Source: Rheum nobile (Eukaryota > Streptophyta > Magnoliopsida > Caryophyllales > Polygonaceae). From it: 64,000 nucleotides of DNA. The stretch spans positions 868,001-932,000 of the forward strand of contig WOAB01000837.1 in NCBI GenBank assembly GCA_027886185.1, in the 5' to 3' direction. The stretch's first letter is position 1, and every line of letters begins with the position of its first letter. The notes beneath the pieces are model-generated. The model worked only from the letters and a program-made list of their open reading frames with translations. It made no database searches and was not told where the DNA came from. Made by a program: the position numbers and the translations under genes. Of this stretch, positions 22,320 to 31,925 are shown in pieces.

Positions 22320-22396
22320 TTCCGCTCTCTTGGATGTTTTTCTTTGTTGCGACTAGTTGCCTCTCCTTTTCGTCAGTTTTGTTATTTTAAGAGAAA

Positions 22397-22759
22397 ATGG
22401 TGCGGCTGGTTTTGGAGTTTTACCACGGTGGTCGTATCGTTTGTAACCGGGGGGACCGTCGGTTGGGGTCGGTTCATCGCTACGTTGGCGACACTCGGAA
22501 GGTGATGGTGATGGGTGAGGTGACTCAATATGACTATGGGGCTTTTGTTGCTATGGTGTTTCATGAGTTTTGGCCAAAGGTTGAACGAGTTTTCTATTTT
22601 CCTTCTGATGAGGAGCCCCGACGATTGCGTGAAGTGACTGATAATGAAGATATGGCAAACATCGTTGCCCTGGGAGGGGTTGGACCGGTGGCGCTTTACG
22701 TTGAGCCTCCACCCTTACCTGGCCTTCCTCCGTGGAGCCTTCGTCATGTGGGTCTTTAG
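22397..22759 (+). CDS. Small antisense ORF, PB1-like domain protein
   Basis: 120 codons, uninterrupted, with its own upstream TATA box. The sequence VLEFYHGGRIV at the start, a YVGDTR turn, then VTQYDYGAFVAMVFHEF and VFYFPSDEEPRRLREV resemble the PB1-like N-terminal domain that precedes MuDR-type transposases in plants. There it is a protein-interaction fold. It ends in a Pro-rich tail. It sits inside the Tat element (the flanking TSD proves a single insertion), so it is either an extra retrotransposon gene or sequence picked up from a Mutator-like element. The domain call is from pattern memory only. Confidence 0.45.
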   Translation: MVRLVLEFYHGGRIVCNRGDRRLGSVHRYVGDTRKVMVMGEVTQYDYGAFVAMVFHEFWPKVERVFYFPSDEEPRRLREVTDNEDMANIVALGGVGPVALYVEPPPLPGLPPWSLRHVGL

Positions 22760-23524
22760 GGCCTTTTCATTCCCTAATCTACCCCCACTTTCATTTTTCT
22801 TCTGTTTGCAAGTTTTTTTTCGTCTTTCTTTGTTTTGTGTGGACAAATAGGAAGAAAAATGAATTACGTGTAATAGATGATGTTGCGAAAGTATGTATCG
22901 AGCTATGTTTCTTTGTTCGAATTTTAAAAAAAACTTGTCACTTTGTAAGCTTGCAAGAAGGGGGAATTTCTGGGTTCTTATATTTACGTGCTTCAGCTAT
23001 CCTCCGCGTCTATTTGCTTCACGGACTTTACTTGCTTCTCTATCGATAGTGCTTCGCGAACTTAACTTGCATTTATGGCTGAAGCTTAATTGCTTTTATA
23101 CGTGAAGAGCCTTCAACTCGTTTGTGATGATTTAAACAGTTACCTTGCACTTTCTTTGACTTGGTTTTCAGGCTTAGTTTCACGAATCTCGATATGGCGT
23201 TAATGCCTTGCTCAATTGTGTGCCTTGCTTTCTCTTGTTTGTCTTGCTTAATCGTGTGCCTTGCTTTGCCTTGCTTAATTCCGGGAATACTTGCTTCTTC
23301 ATCCAACTTGCCTACACAACACGCATTGCTCTTTTAAGACGGGCTTGTATACTTAACTCATTGCTTTACTAACTTGCATTTTACTGACATACTACGAGTT
23401 TTGCTTACAGGGTTTGGCTTGCCTTGCCTCGCCATTGCTTGCTTTTCCTTCTTGCTCACCCTTTTTTTGTTGGCGTTTGACCTTTTTATTTATTACTAGG
23501 CCTGGTTGTTTCTCCTCGTGTACC
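22760..23524. other. Tat interior without a clear gene
   Basis: T-rich sequence containing CTTGCCTTGCT-type short repeats (23205-23300) between the antisense genes and the end of integrase. No coding frame I can support. Confidence 0.5.
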
Positions 23525-24733
23525 TCAGGGATAATACTTACGGAGTCTCATCACGTTCCACGTGTTTGGTATTGGATTACCCGCGTGGTCTTTTAGCCTA
23601 TATGCGTCGGGTGCTACCTCTTCGACAACAATGTAAGGGCCTTCCCAGTTGGGATCTAGCTTTCCGCCCTTTGTCTTGCGCAAGACCAAATCCCCTTTCG
23701 CGAACCCTTTGAGTTTCACTCCCTTGTTGTAGTATACCGCAATATGTCTTTTGTACTCTTGTTCGCGAACTTCAGCCATTTCTCTCAGCTCTTCTCGAAG
23801 CTGTAGCTCTAACTTCATCTTTTCAGCATTTTCTTCTTCATTGTACTATAGAACTCGCTCGCTTGGGAACATATGTTCTACGGGGACTACAACCTCAACT
23901 CAATACGCAAGTGAGAAAGGTGTTTCTCCGGTTTCTCTTTTTGACGATGTCCTGTTGGCCCACAACACCAATGGTAGCACTTCTGCCCATCGCCCTTGAG
24001 CTTTCGTCAGCCTTCTTTTCAGCTCGTGTAGGATCTTTCCGTTGGCATTTTCTACCTGGCCGTTTGTCCGCGGGTGTGAAACTGAGGCGAAGTGTAGCTT
24101 GATCCCTAAACCTTCACAGAAGTCTTTCAGCTTGTCGGTGCTGAACTGAGGGCCTCTGTCAGTTACAGTGTCCTGGGTAATCCAAAACTACAAATGATAC
24201 TTTGCCAAAGGAACTTCTTTACCTTCTCGACTGTTGTAGATTCTAATGGTACCGGCTCTATCCACTTGGTAAAATAGTCGGTTGCTACCAGTATGTATTG
24301 CAGTTGCCCTGGTGCTTTCAGGAAAAGGGCCCAAGATGTCTACCCCCCACTTCGCGAAGGGGCAAGGGGAGCTTATAATTTGCATGTGGACTTCCGGCTG
24401 GTGTGAAGCTGGAGTATGCGCTTGACACCCCTTGCAGGATTGAGATACTTTCATAGCGTCTGCTTTCACGATAGGCCAAAAATAGCCTACCCTCATCGTC
24501 TTGTATACCATGGCCCTCCAACTTGAGTGGCTCCCACATATTCCCCCATGAATCTCTAACATCATGCTGTAGCCGTCGACCAATGATAAACATTTTAGAC
24601 CCGCCAGCATGTATCCTTTTTTGTATAGGATTCCACCGCTTACGTAGAATCGCGAAGCTCTGACTTGTAATTTCCTTTTTTCCTTGGGGTTCGCAGGCCC
24701 TGCTCCCTTTAAAAGATACTCGTAAATCGGCAT
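23525..24733 (-). pseudogene. Tat integrase, broken
   Basis: Integrase joins the element's DNA copy to the host chromosome. Visible on the minus strand: the end of the HHCC zinc region with CKGCQAH (about 24440), the start of the core with PFAKWGVDILGPFPES (about 24350), a frame break with stops near 24188, and the C-terminal part 23818-23525 with YNKGVKLKGFAKGDLVLRK, NWEGPYIVVEEVAPDAYRL and NTWNVMRLRKYYP. Catalytic-core pieces between are in other frames. Confidence 0.88.
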
Positions 24734-24736
24734 CCT

Positions 24737-25835
24737 CTAATCAACTGCTTCTATCGCCATGACTTCCTGATCAACCGCCCTCTCTGTTCTTATTTCTAGC
24801 CACACATGCCCCTTCTGTTGCCGTTTTACCCAGGACCCCAGATTGGCCAGTTCATCTGCCTTCCCATTTTCTGCTCTTGGCACCGAATGGATCTCAAAAT
24901 GATCTAGCACAGAATGGAGTGTTATGGCCTTTTGGCAATAGGCTGGTAAGCTCCCAGTTTTGGCTTCATATTCTCCGCGGAGTTGCTTTACCACGACCTC
25001 TGAATCACTATAGCACTTCACGCTTCTTGCTCCGTTTGTCAGCGCCAGTTCTATTCCGGCGATCACAGCTTCGTACTCTGCTTCATTGTTTGTTGCTTGG
25101 AAGTTTAGAGACAAAGCGTACTCGAAGTGCTCTCCTCCCGGAGAGGCTAATGCGATTCCTTCTCCACAGCCCTCCTCGTTGAAGCTCCGTCTACAAACAA
25201 AGTCCTCACTAAGTTTGCGAAAACTGGTCTCCACTATGAAATTTGCGAGGGCCTGTGCCTTGATTGCAGGCCTTGGGCGATAATCAATCTCGAATTCTGA
25301 CAACTCTACTACCCACTTGGTGAGTCTCCCGGATACTGTGGGCTTGTGGAAGAAACTGCGTAATGGCAATTCAGATAGAACATGGATGGGGTGAGCCTGG
25401 AAGTAGGGTCATAGCTTCCTGGCGGCCATCACTATGGCTAGTGCAATCTTTTCTACGGGGGGGTAGCGTGTCTCTACGGGTATGAGTGCCCTACTCACAA
25501 AGTAGACTGGTTGCTCTTGTTGCCTCACTAAAACAACACTGATTGCCCTGAGCTGGATGATATGTAGAGTTAGAGGTCTTTCCCTACCGCAGGAGCTGTC
25601 AAGGTAGGTAATTCCGCGAGGTGTGCTTTCATCTTTGCGAACACGTCTTCGCACTCTTGAGACCATTCAAATCTTTCTGGCTTTCGCAGGATGTTGAAGA
25701 AAGGTAGACTTTTCTCGGCTAGCTTAGAGCAGAAACGAGCCAAGTAATTAACTAATCCAATTAACCTTTGGACTTCTTTCTGGTTCCGCGGTGCAGTCTT
25801 TGCAAGGAAGGCGCTTACTTTCTTCGGGTTGACGT
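24737..25835 (-). pseudogene. Tat RNase H plus second (archaeal-type) RNase H
   Basis: First the ordinary RNase H region (25835-25370) with QQEQPVYFVSRAL and ETRYPPVEKIALAIV. Then 25369-24737, uninterrupted 210 codons, with FEIDYRPRPAIKAQALANFIVE, the GGEHFEYALSLNF / NNEAEYEAVIAGIELA block, YSDSEVVVKQLRGEYEAK and HSVPRAENGKADELANLG. The NNEAEYEA and SDSEVVV blocks identify the extra archaeal-type RNase H that marks the Tat lineage. The first domain has frame breaks near 25400 and 25667. Confidence 0.9.
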
Positions 25836-25839
25836 CTAT

Positions 25840-26495
25840 TCATCTGGAGCTGATAAGAAATCCTAGGAACTTGCCGGCCTTCACGCCGAAGACCCATTTT
25901 TTAGGGTTGAGTCTCATCCCATTTCTCCGCAGCGTATCAAACACTTCGCGAAGGTCAGCTGGGTGATCCATCTCTCTCTGGCTCTTCACGATGATGTCGT
26001 CTACATAGGCTTCCACGGTTTTTCCAAGATGCTCGCGGAAGATAGTGTCTACCAGCCTTTGAAATGTCGTGCCCGCGTTTTTCAGACCGAAGGGCATCAC
26101 CTTGTAGCAGAATGTTCCCCGTTCTGTGATGAATACAGTGTGTTCATAATCTATTGGATTCATCTTCACCTGGTTGTAACCTGAGTACGCATCGAGGAAA
26201 GAGAGGGCTTCATGACCTACGGTTGAATCCACCAACTGATCTATAGACGACATAGGGTAGCTATCTTTTGGACATGCCTTGTTCAAATCAGTAAAATCCA
26301 CACACATACGCCACTTCTCGTTAGATTTTCGAACCATCACTACATTCGCGAGCCACTTCGGGTATTGGACTTCTCTCACGAAGCCCGCTTTCAGAAGCTT
26401 CTCGACCTCCTCCTTTGCGCCTTGTGCTCTGTCGCCAGCTTGCTTCCGTTTCTTTTGCCTGACGGGTTTAGCATCGCAGGTTATGTTTTAGGAGT
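25840..26495 (-). pseudogene. Tat reverse transcriptase
   Basis: 180 uninterrupted codons on the minus strand: YPKWLANVVMVRKSNEKWR, MCVDFTDLNKACPKDSYP, LSFLDAYSGYNQVKM, GTFCYKVMPFGLKNAGTTFQ, the catalytic YVDDIIVKS and GKFLGFLISSR. The catalytic YVDD is kept. It ends in a stop at 25837, where the family continues, so one nonsense change separates it from RNase H. Confidence 0.92.
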
Positions 26496-27483
26496 GAGTC
26501 ATGAGTTTTACAGGAAAACCTCGGAGGTCGCATGGTGCCCACGTGAAAATGTCGCGTGATTGAGCCAACACTACTTCTAATTGATCTTGCACATGGGAAT
26601 CTAGCGTCTTGCCGGTGTATAACTTTTCATCGCTGCGCTCGAATGGTATGAGACACTTTCTTTCTTCCTCTGTCACCATCCTCTGTAGGCAACTTCTCAT
26701 CTCCAGTTCTGCTTCCTCGTCTAGTTCCGTGCCTTCATTCATGAAAGGGCTGGGCATGGTCGCCTCTTGTAGCACAAGGACCGGTCCTTCATTTCCTTTG
26801 AGAGCCAGGAGGTAACAAGCATGACTCTCGGCCGAGTGAGTTCACGATACTCCGGTGCCCATGAGCACAGGGAACTTCACCGAGGAGTGGTATACAGGTA
26901 CAACCGCCTGGAACTTATTAAGGGAGGTCCGGCCTATGATAGCGTTATACGCGGAGGGGGCCTTCAGTACTATGAAATCAACTTTCTCGGCCCGCCGTCT
27001 TCCTTCCTCGTTGCCTAAAATGAGGTTGATTGTCACAGAGCCAACCGCTCTAACTCGCTCTCCCGCAAAGCCGACCAATGTGCATTATGTCGCCTTTAAG
27101 CACGTTGGGTCCAAATCTAATTATTTGTAAGCATCTTAGTAAAGGATGTCTGCCAAACTACCCATGTCCAAGAGCCCTCTCTGCCGAACTACCAGCTGTG
27201 TATCTCCGCGCTCAACGCGTCTCGCTCCGTGAAAGTCAATTGGTGATACTCACGAATCTTCTTGTCTATGCTCATTACTGGTATGCCTTCGGGGAGAGGG
27301 GTGTTTGCTATCCTTCAGGCTTCTCGTTTGCTCGGGTATCCTTGCACATGACCTCCCACAATGGTCCCAACATGCCCATCCGGTCTCGGGAAGCTTGGCG
27401 CTCTTCCTATTGGGGGCCCCTGGGGACGCAGCATTCCTGGCGGGGGAGTAGGTTTCTTTCTCAAGGAGCCGTATCCTAAACAT
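26496..27483 (-). pseudogene. Tat protease and linker region
   Basis: A retropepsin-like site LLDMGSLADIL near 27150 (the family has D-x-G-S-S-A-D), then LVGFAGERVRAVGSVTINL, YNAIIGRTSLNKFQAVVP and a stop at about 26840. The following frame (26775-26488) gives the acidic linker before RT with SDEKLYTGKTL and FTWAPCDLRGFP. At least two stops (Y* and K*) interrupt the protease. Confidence 0.8.
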
Positions 27484-27578
27484 TCTCGGGCATCATGCCT
27501 CGAAGACTGGTGGAACGAGCCTAATTTCCCACCACCTCGGCGCAGAGCCTATGGAGGGACGCCGCTACGCGGAGCCGA

Positions 27579-28749
27579 CGCTCTATATTGCGACCACCTT
27601 TGAGGTCTCGGAGGTGCTACTTGTTTCACTTCTCCGATATTCATCTCCACCATCCCCGACGGATTTGCTGGTGCTTTCCCCCTATCCTGGTGCTGATGGC
27701 GACGAGGCTCCCAATTCGGCGCATCCCTCTTGTTTGTCTCTTGCTTCCCTTTCTATCCTGGTGAGAGAGGCGGCACTCCTCGCGAAAGCTCCTCTGCGCG
27801 GATGTTCGTGTTTGCCTTCTCTAGGAGCTTCATGTAGGATTCCGGCGCCTTTTTACTCACGGCAAACTTGAAAGCCGAGTTGGCTAAACCTTGTACGAAA
27901 GCCATACAGGCGATTTTCTCATCGAAATTGTGCACCTATACGACCTCCGTGGTAAATCTTCGCACATATGCGGCTAAGGTTTCCCCTTCCCTCTATTTCA
28001 TCGTGAGGATTTCCTGCATCCCTTTCTTCCTCTTTTAAGCACTCCTGAAATGTGCGATGAATAGGTCCTCAAGCTATTTGAACGACTCAATGCTCCCCAA
28101 GAGGTAAGTTAACCATCCATGTTAGCGCTGGGACCGCCAGGGCGTTGGGAAAGGCAAATTTCTCATGCGCCTTCGGCGCTCTATATTGCGACCACCCTTG
28201 AGGTCTCGGAGGTGCTACTTGTTTCACTTCTCCGGTATTCATCTCCACCATCCCCGACGGATTTGCTGGTGCTTTCCCCCTATCCTGGTGCTGATGGCGA
28301 CGAGGCTCCCAATTCGGCGCATCCCTCTTGTTTGTCTCTTGCTTCCCTTTCTGTCCTGGTGAGAGAGGCGGCACTCCTCGCGAAAGCTCCTCTGCGCAGA
28401 TGTTCGTGTTTGCCTTCTCTAGGAGCTTCATGTAGGATTCCGGTGCCTTTTTACTGACGGCAAACTTGAAAGCCGAGTTGGCTAAACCTTGTACGAAAGC
28501 CATACATGCGATTTTCTCATCGAAATTGTGCACCTGTACGACCTCCGTGGTAAATCTTCGCACATATGCGGCTAAGGTTTCCCCTTCCCGCTGTTTCATC
28601 GTGAGGATTTCCTGCATCCCTTTCTTCCTCTTTTAAGCACTCCTGAAATGTGCAATGAATAGGTCATCAAGCTGTTTGAACGACTCAATGCTCCCCAAGA
28701 GGTAAGTTAACCATCCATGTCAGCGCTGGGACCGCCAGGGCGTTGGGAA
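27579..28749 (-). repeat. 598-bp-offset tandem duplication inside gag
   Basis: 27579-28151 and 28177-28749 match nearly base for base; I count around 14 single-base differences. About 25 bases (GGCAAATTTCTCATGCGCC area) lie at the junction. Only one side of the junction keeps the original downstream sequence. Confidence 0.9.
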
Positions 28750-29347
28750 ATGATTTGCACATGGTCGCTTCATCGGCGCGACTGATGAGCATCGCGTAAC
28801 GATACTTAGAGAGGTAGTCTCTAGGGTCCTTGTTTCCCGTGTACTCCCTGAGGATGGGAAGTTGGAAGTCGTACGGCGGTTCAGCTAGCAGGATGTGCTC
28901 CGCGAAGGCGGTGGCCCCGTACAGTGTCAGAGGCGAATTCAGGGTCATGGGAGGCCTTCGGTGCACTGTGGTGAACCCTCTTTGCCCATCTCATCGTGAA
29001 GGGTGATACGGGAAGCCAGGTGCCATGGACACTCTATCCGCATACGCGTTTCCCACATACTCTTCTGGGTAAGGTTCTTGGTGTTGTAGGCCTTCTGGCT
29101 GCGCGCGGGCCTGCGGGTCTTGACGCTGTTGTTGCTGAGCGTAACGCTGCTAGTCTTGAAACTGTCTAAACTGGTCCAACTCTTCTCCTTCCAAGACATA
29201 CCCGCGGGTTGGAGGTGGTATTGAGCTTCTCGCTGAGGGAACCGGGTCGGTCCCTGGAATGGGATCATTCCTCGGGACTTGATCGACCCTCGGAGCCTGT
29301 GATTGTGCCTCGTCCGAACCTTCCACTTGCGCGTGAACGTCATCCAT
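27579..29347 (-). pseudogene. Tat gag, with an internal tandem duplication
   Basis: From MDDVHAQVEGSDEAQ (29347) through FAEHILLAEPPYDFQLP, LREYTGNKDPRDYLSKYRYAM, FPNALAVPALTWMVNLPLG, SIESFKQLDDLFIAHF, QREGETLAAYVRRFTTEV and FDEKIACMAFVQGLANSAF to APPRPQGWSQYR. This is the Gypsy capsid domain. Stops occur at QD*QRY, SR*DGQ and RSA*KRK, and one frameshift at PLG. The stretch 28177-28749 is repeated at 27579-28151 (offset 598), so the second half of gag is present twice. Confidence 0.88.
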
Positions 29348-29381
29348 CTTCCAAGACCCGGATCTAGCTGCGCGAGGAACT

Positions 29382-29398
29382 CCCCATGGTCGGCGCCA
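29382..29398 (-). promoter_or_regulatory. Primer binding site of the Tat element
   Basis: Read on the minus strand, TGGCGCCGACCATGGGG follows the 5' LTR end (TTCTGCA) by one base. The TGGCGCC start is typical of plant Gypsy primer sites. Confidence 0.7.
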
Positions 29399-29399
29399 G

Positions 29400-30019
29400 T
29401 GCAGAATCCCGGGTGATTGGACGGCGATCTGGCTAGCACTCCAGATCGCTGCGGGTGAGGCATTTTCCGATCTCGCTTCACTTGAGAGGCTTCTCGATGC
29501 GGCTCAGATCCTGGACATGATGGACGGCGGTTGCTTAGGCCTCCTTTCTCGATGGGATCGGCTCTCCCCCAGGGACTTCAACCTGAAACAATCCCAGAAA
29601 AGTGGGTTTCTAGGAGAAAACCCTCCGACGCCCAAGTAAGCCAAACGGAAGAACAGAAAAAGGGATTGAAAACGAGATCACGTAAGAGAATGTTCAAGTT
29701 TGGTTTTGATGGAACAGTTAAAATGTAAGATTGGACAAAATGATGAGCTTAGCAAAGCTGAAATCCGGCATTCATGGCAGGTGTCATTCCCTTTGCCACT
29801 TTTAGGGTTTTTTGGGATCGGTGAAGAGAGTAAAAGTCGGAAAAAAGATCCTCTGACTTTCCTCTTTTGTCTGTATATATACTCATAGATGGCTCAAATC
29901 CTAGCTGGGCCTTCATGGGCCGGCCCAAATTTCATTGGAGATCCGGATTACTCCTTCGGGAAGAATCTTCGTGGAGACAACGGGTGGTATTGCTTCGCGG
30001 ACAAAATTGTGACCCCACA
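29400..30019 (-). repeat. 5' LTR of the Tat element
   Basis: 620 bases, the partner of 18594-19203. In minus orientation it begins TGTGGGGTCAC and ends TTCTGCA. Confidence 0.92.
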
Positions 30020-30111
30020 TCTACTTCAAAAACATCCAATTAACTTCAAAAAGGTGAACATAAGCCTGTTATCTTAGCGAGTTTTAATTGCAGTTTTTTA
30101 GGTATACTTAT

Positions 30112-30410
30112 GTGAGATGGACACTGGCGAAATTGGCGGGGCAAGAAGCAGAGGAACTGATTTTTGCGAGAATGCAAACAATGAGATCGTCCGGCAAAGC
30201 ATCGAAGACGTCGATCTCTCCACCACCCCCACAATTGTCGGCGCCGATTCGCGGCGATCTCTTCGTCCTTTTTCGGTGAACGGAGAATTCTGTGTCCGTA
30301 CAATCTTCTACTCGACTTCGCTTGTCTTTCTCGCTGCTGTAATCTCTCCTCGGCTTCTCGAAGTAGAAATCGATCACTCTGGGATAAGAAACTCCACTCC
30401 TCGTTCTCAT
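30112..30410 (-). pseudogene. F-box/MYND-finger gene, exon 1 (F-box)
   Basis: Starts with ATG at 30410 and reads MRTRSGVSYPRVIDFYFEK, a Lys/Arg-rich linker, then the F-box FDALPDDLIVCILAKISSSA and CPANFASVHL. This is the usual N-terminus of the At1g67340-type family. A TATA box lies 50 bp upstream. The frame is open to the exon end. The splice donor is damaged: the minus strand reads CTCAC|ATAAGT where a normal donor would be GTAAGT, and reading through gives an immediate stop. The next exon (18508) is 11.6 kb away because of the Tat insertion. Exon 1 and 2 look otherwise healthy. Confidence 0.93.
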
Positions 30411-30460
30411 CTCTCTTCTTTTGATGATTGCTCTTGTTGTTGTTTCAACGCAGAGAAGCG

Positions 30461-30470
30461 CTTTATATAG
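30461..30470 (-). promoter_or_regulatory. TATA box of the F-box/MYND gene
   Basis: CTATATAAAG on the minus strand, 50 bp upstream of the ATG at 30410. Spacing fits a short 5'UTR. Confidence 0.7.
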
Positions 30471-30614
30471 GCGTCGGGAGAAAAGAGATAGGGAAAGGGA
30501 AAGGAGAAGAAAAGCCTAACACAACAATGGCAGGAAGGATTTCCAGCGACGGGAGAAAAGAGATAGGGAAAGGAGAAGAAAAGCCTAATACAACAATGAC
30601 ATGCAGGATTTCCT
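30471..30614. repeat. Tandem duplication of about 75 bp in the upstream region of the F-box/MYND gene
   Basis: GGGAGAAAAGAGATAGGGAA ... AAGCCTAAYACAACAATG occurs at 30475 and again at 30550, directly upstream of the TATA box. On the gene's strand it is a CT-rich block. Confidence 0.8.
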
Positions 30615-30758
30615 TGAGCGTTAGATTCCGTATTTGGCCTTGGCTTCCCGTGATATTTATGAGTTTGCCACTCTACCTTTTTCTTAGCTACTCTTTTTGT
30701 AGACGTACACTATTAAATGTCTATTGTGTATGCGTAAAGAGCTACTCTTTTTGTGCTA

Positions 30759-31242
30759 CTAAGGGTTTGTTCTGTAAGTAGTAAGTTCAAGTGAGTTGAA
30801 GGAAGCTGGAGTGAAAGTGGAAGTAGTAGCTGGTGTGGAAGTATGAGTTGAAGCTGAAGTTATGTAGCTGAAGTGAATTTTTGGATGTTTGGTAAACCAA
30901 CTTTTTGGGAGTTGAAGTGATAAAATTGGGGTATAAAGCTACGAAAAGGGGTATGGGATTTAGGGTTGTGTGATCACGTGTCATTCACGTGACAAGATGG
31001 AAAAGTAGCCCTTGAGGGGCAAATAGCGTAAACTCCACATGCTTCAACCGCCTAAACTCACTTCCCCTCCACCCCCCAACATTACCAAAATACTTCTTCT
31101 TCAACTAGATTAATGCTTCAACTGAGCCCTTCAACTGCTTCAACTTGAATTTGCCGAACAGGGACCAAGCTAGATAAAGTTGGTTGAAGGAGGCCCTTAA
31201 ACTCACTTCAACTAGCAAATATTGCACGCCAAACGAGCCCTA
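30759..31242. mobile_element. hAT-like MITE candidate
   Basis: The left part AGGGTTTGTTCTG ... AAGTGAGTTGAAGGAAGC returns at the right as reverse complement of GTTGAAGGAGGCC ... ACTCACTTCAACTAG ... CCAAACGAGCCCTAA. TAGGGCTCGTTTGG-type ends are common in plant hAT MITEs. The interior is a string of GAAGTTGAAG-like repeats. No coding and no clean target duplication. Confidence 0.45.
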
Positions 31243-31814
31243 AGTCACATTAAGGAAGTGACCATCAGATTTCTATTGTGCGTGCGTTAGCATGATTCGT
31301 CAAACGGTGTTTAGCCGCCTCACCATTAGCTCTCTACACATTTGATGTGCGACGCGTGGCGTGTATCAGACGGCCATGAATAAAAAAAATCATTTTTCAA
31401 AAAATTGGCTTGTTAAAATAAATTATCATAATTCTATTTATATTTTTCTTTATCTATAGACATCCATTTTGAATATATTTGGTAGATTTTATTTTTTTAT
31501 GTATTTTGGGTACCATTAAGTGAAAATGACATTGTATGAAAATGACATTGTAAAGAAAGTTTATAAATTTTATGTATGAATTTTGACAAATGTTTATATA
31601 ATTAAGTGCAATCAAATCATATTATTATAATTTAGGATAGTTTAAAATTATAAATATGTACTAACTGAAATGATTGATATTAAATTATGGTGTGAGTCAT
31701 GTTATTATGACAAATGAAATTAAAGTGTTAAGCTTTTGCATGCATGTCATGATATAGATAATGACAATTGATTTAGCAAAATAGAAAAACAAATTGTAAA
31801 CGGTTTTTTATTTG
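31243..31814. other. AT-rich, no gene
   Basis: Contains a short doubled segment AAAATGACATTGTATG (31525-31554). It may be the left flank of the Harbinger element below, whose terminus I could not fix. Confidence 0.4.
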
Positions 31815-31925
31815 CCTATAAATAAGATGTAGTGGTCATTGCAAAACTCACAAATCTCATTCCTCTCTTCTCAATCTCTCATTTATCTCTTGTAACCTCT
31901 CATTCCTCTCTTCTAATCTCTCATC

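Larger units (their letters stand above)
18594..30019 (-). mobile_element. Tat-lineage Ty3/Gypsy retrotransposon inserted in intron 1 of the F-box/MYND gene
   Basis: The left LTR 18594-19203 and right LTR 29400-30019 both run TGCAGAATCCCGGG ... GTGACCCCACA. The 5-bp target duplication TCTAC is exact at 18589-18593 and 30020-30024. Coding is on the minus strand, so the right LTR is the 5' LTR. The order gag, protease, RT, RNase H, second (archaeal-type) RNase H, integrase, then opposite-strand genes before the 3' LTR is the hallmark of the Tat/Retand group. Pol has many stops. Removing it restores a roughly 170-bp intron. Confidence 0.93.

Noticed and set aside
30428..30781. 117-codon plus-strand ORF upstream of the F-box exon
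   Set aside because: Covers the TATA box and tandem promoter repeat; hydrophobic tail without a family match; probably chance.
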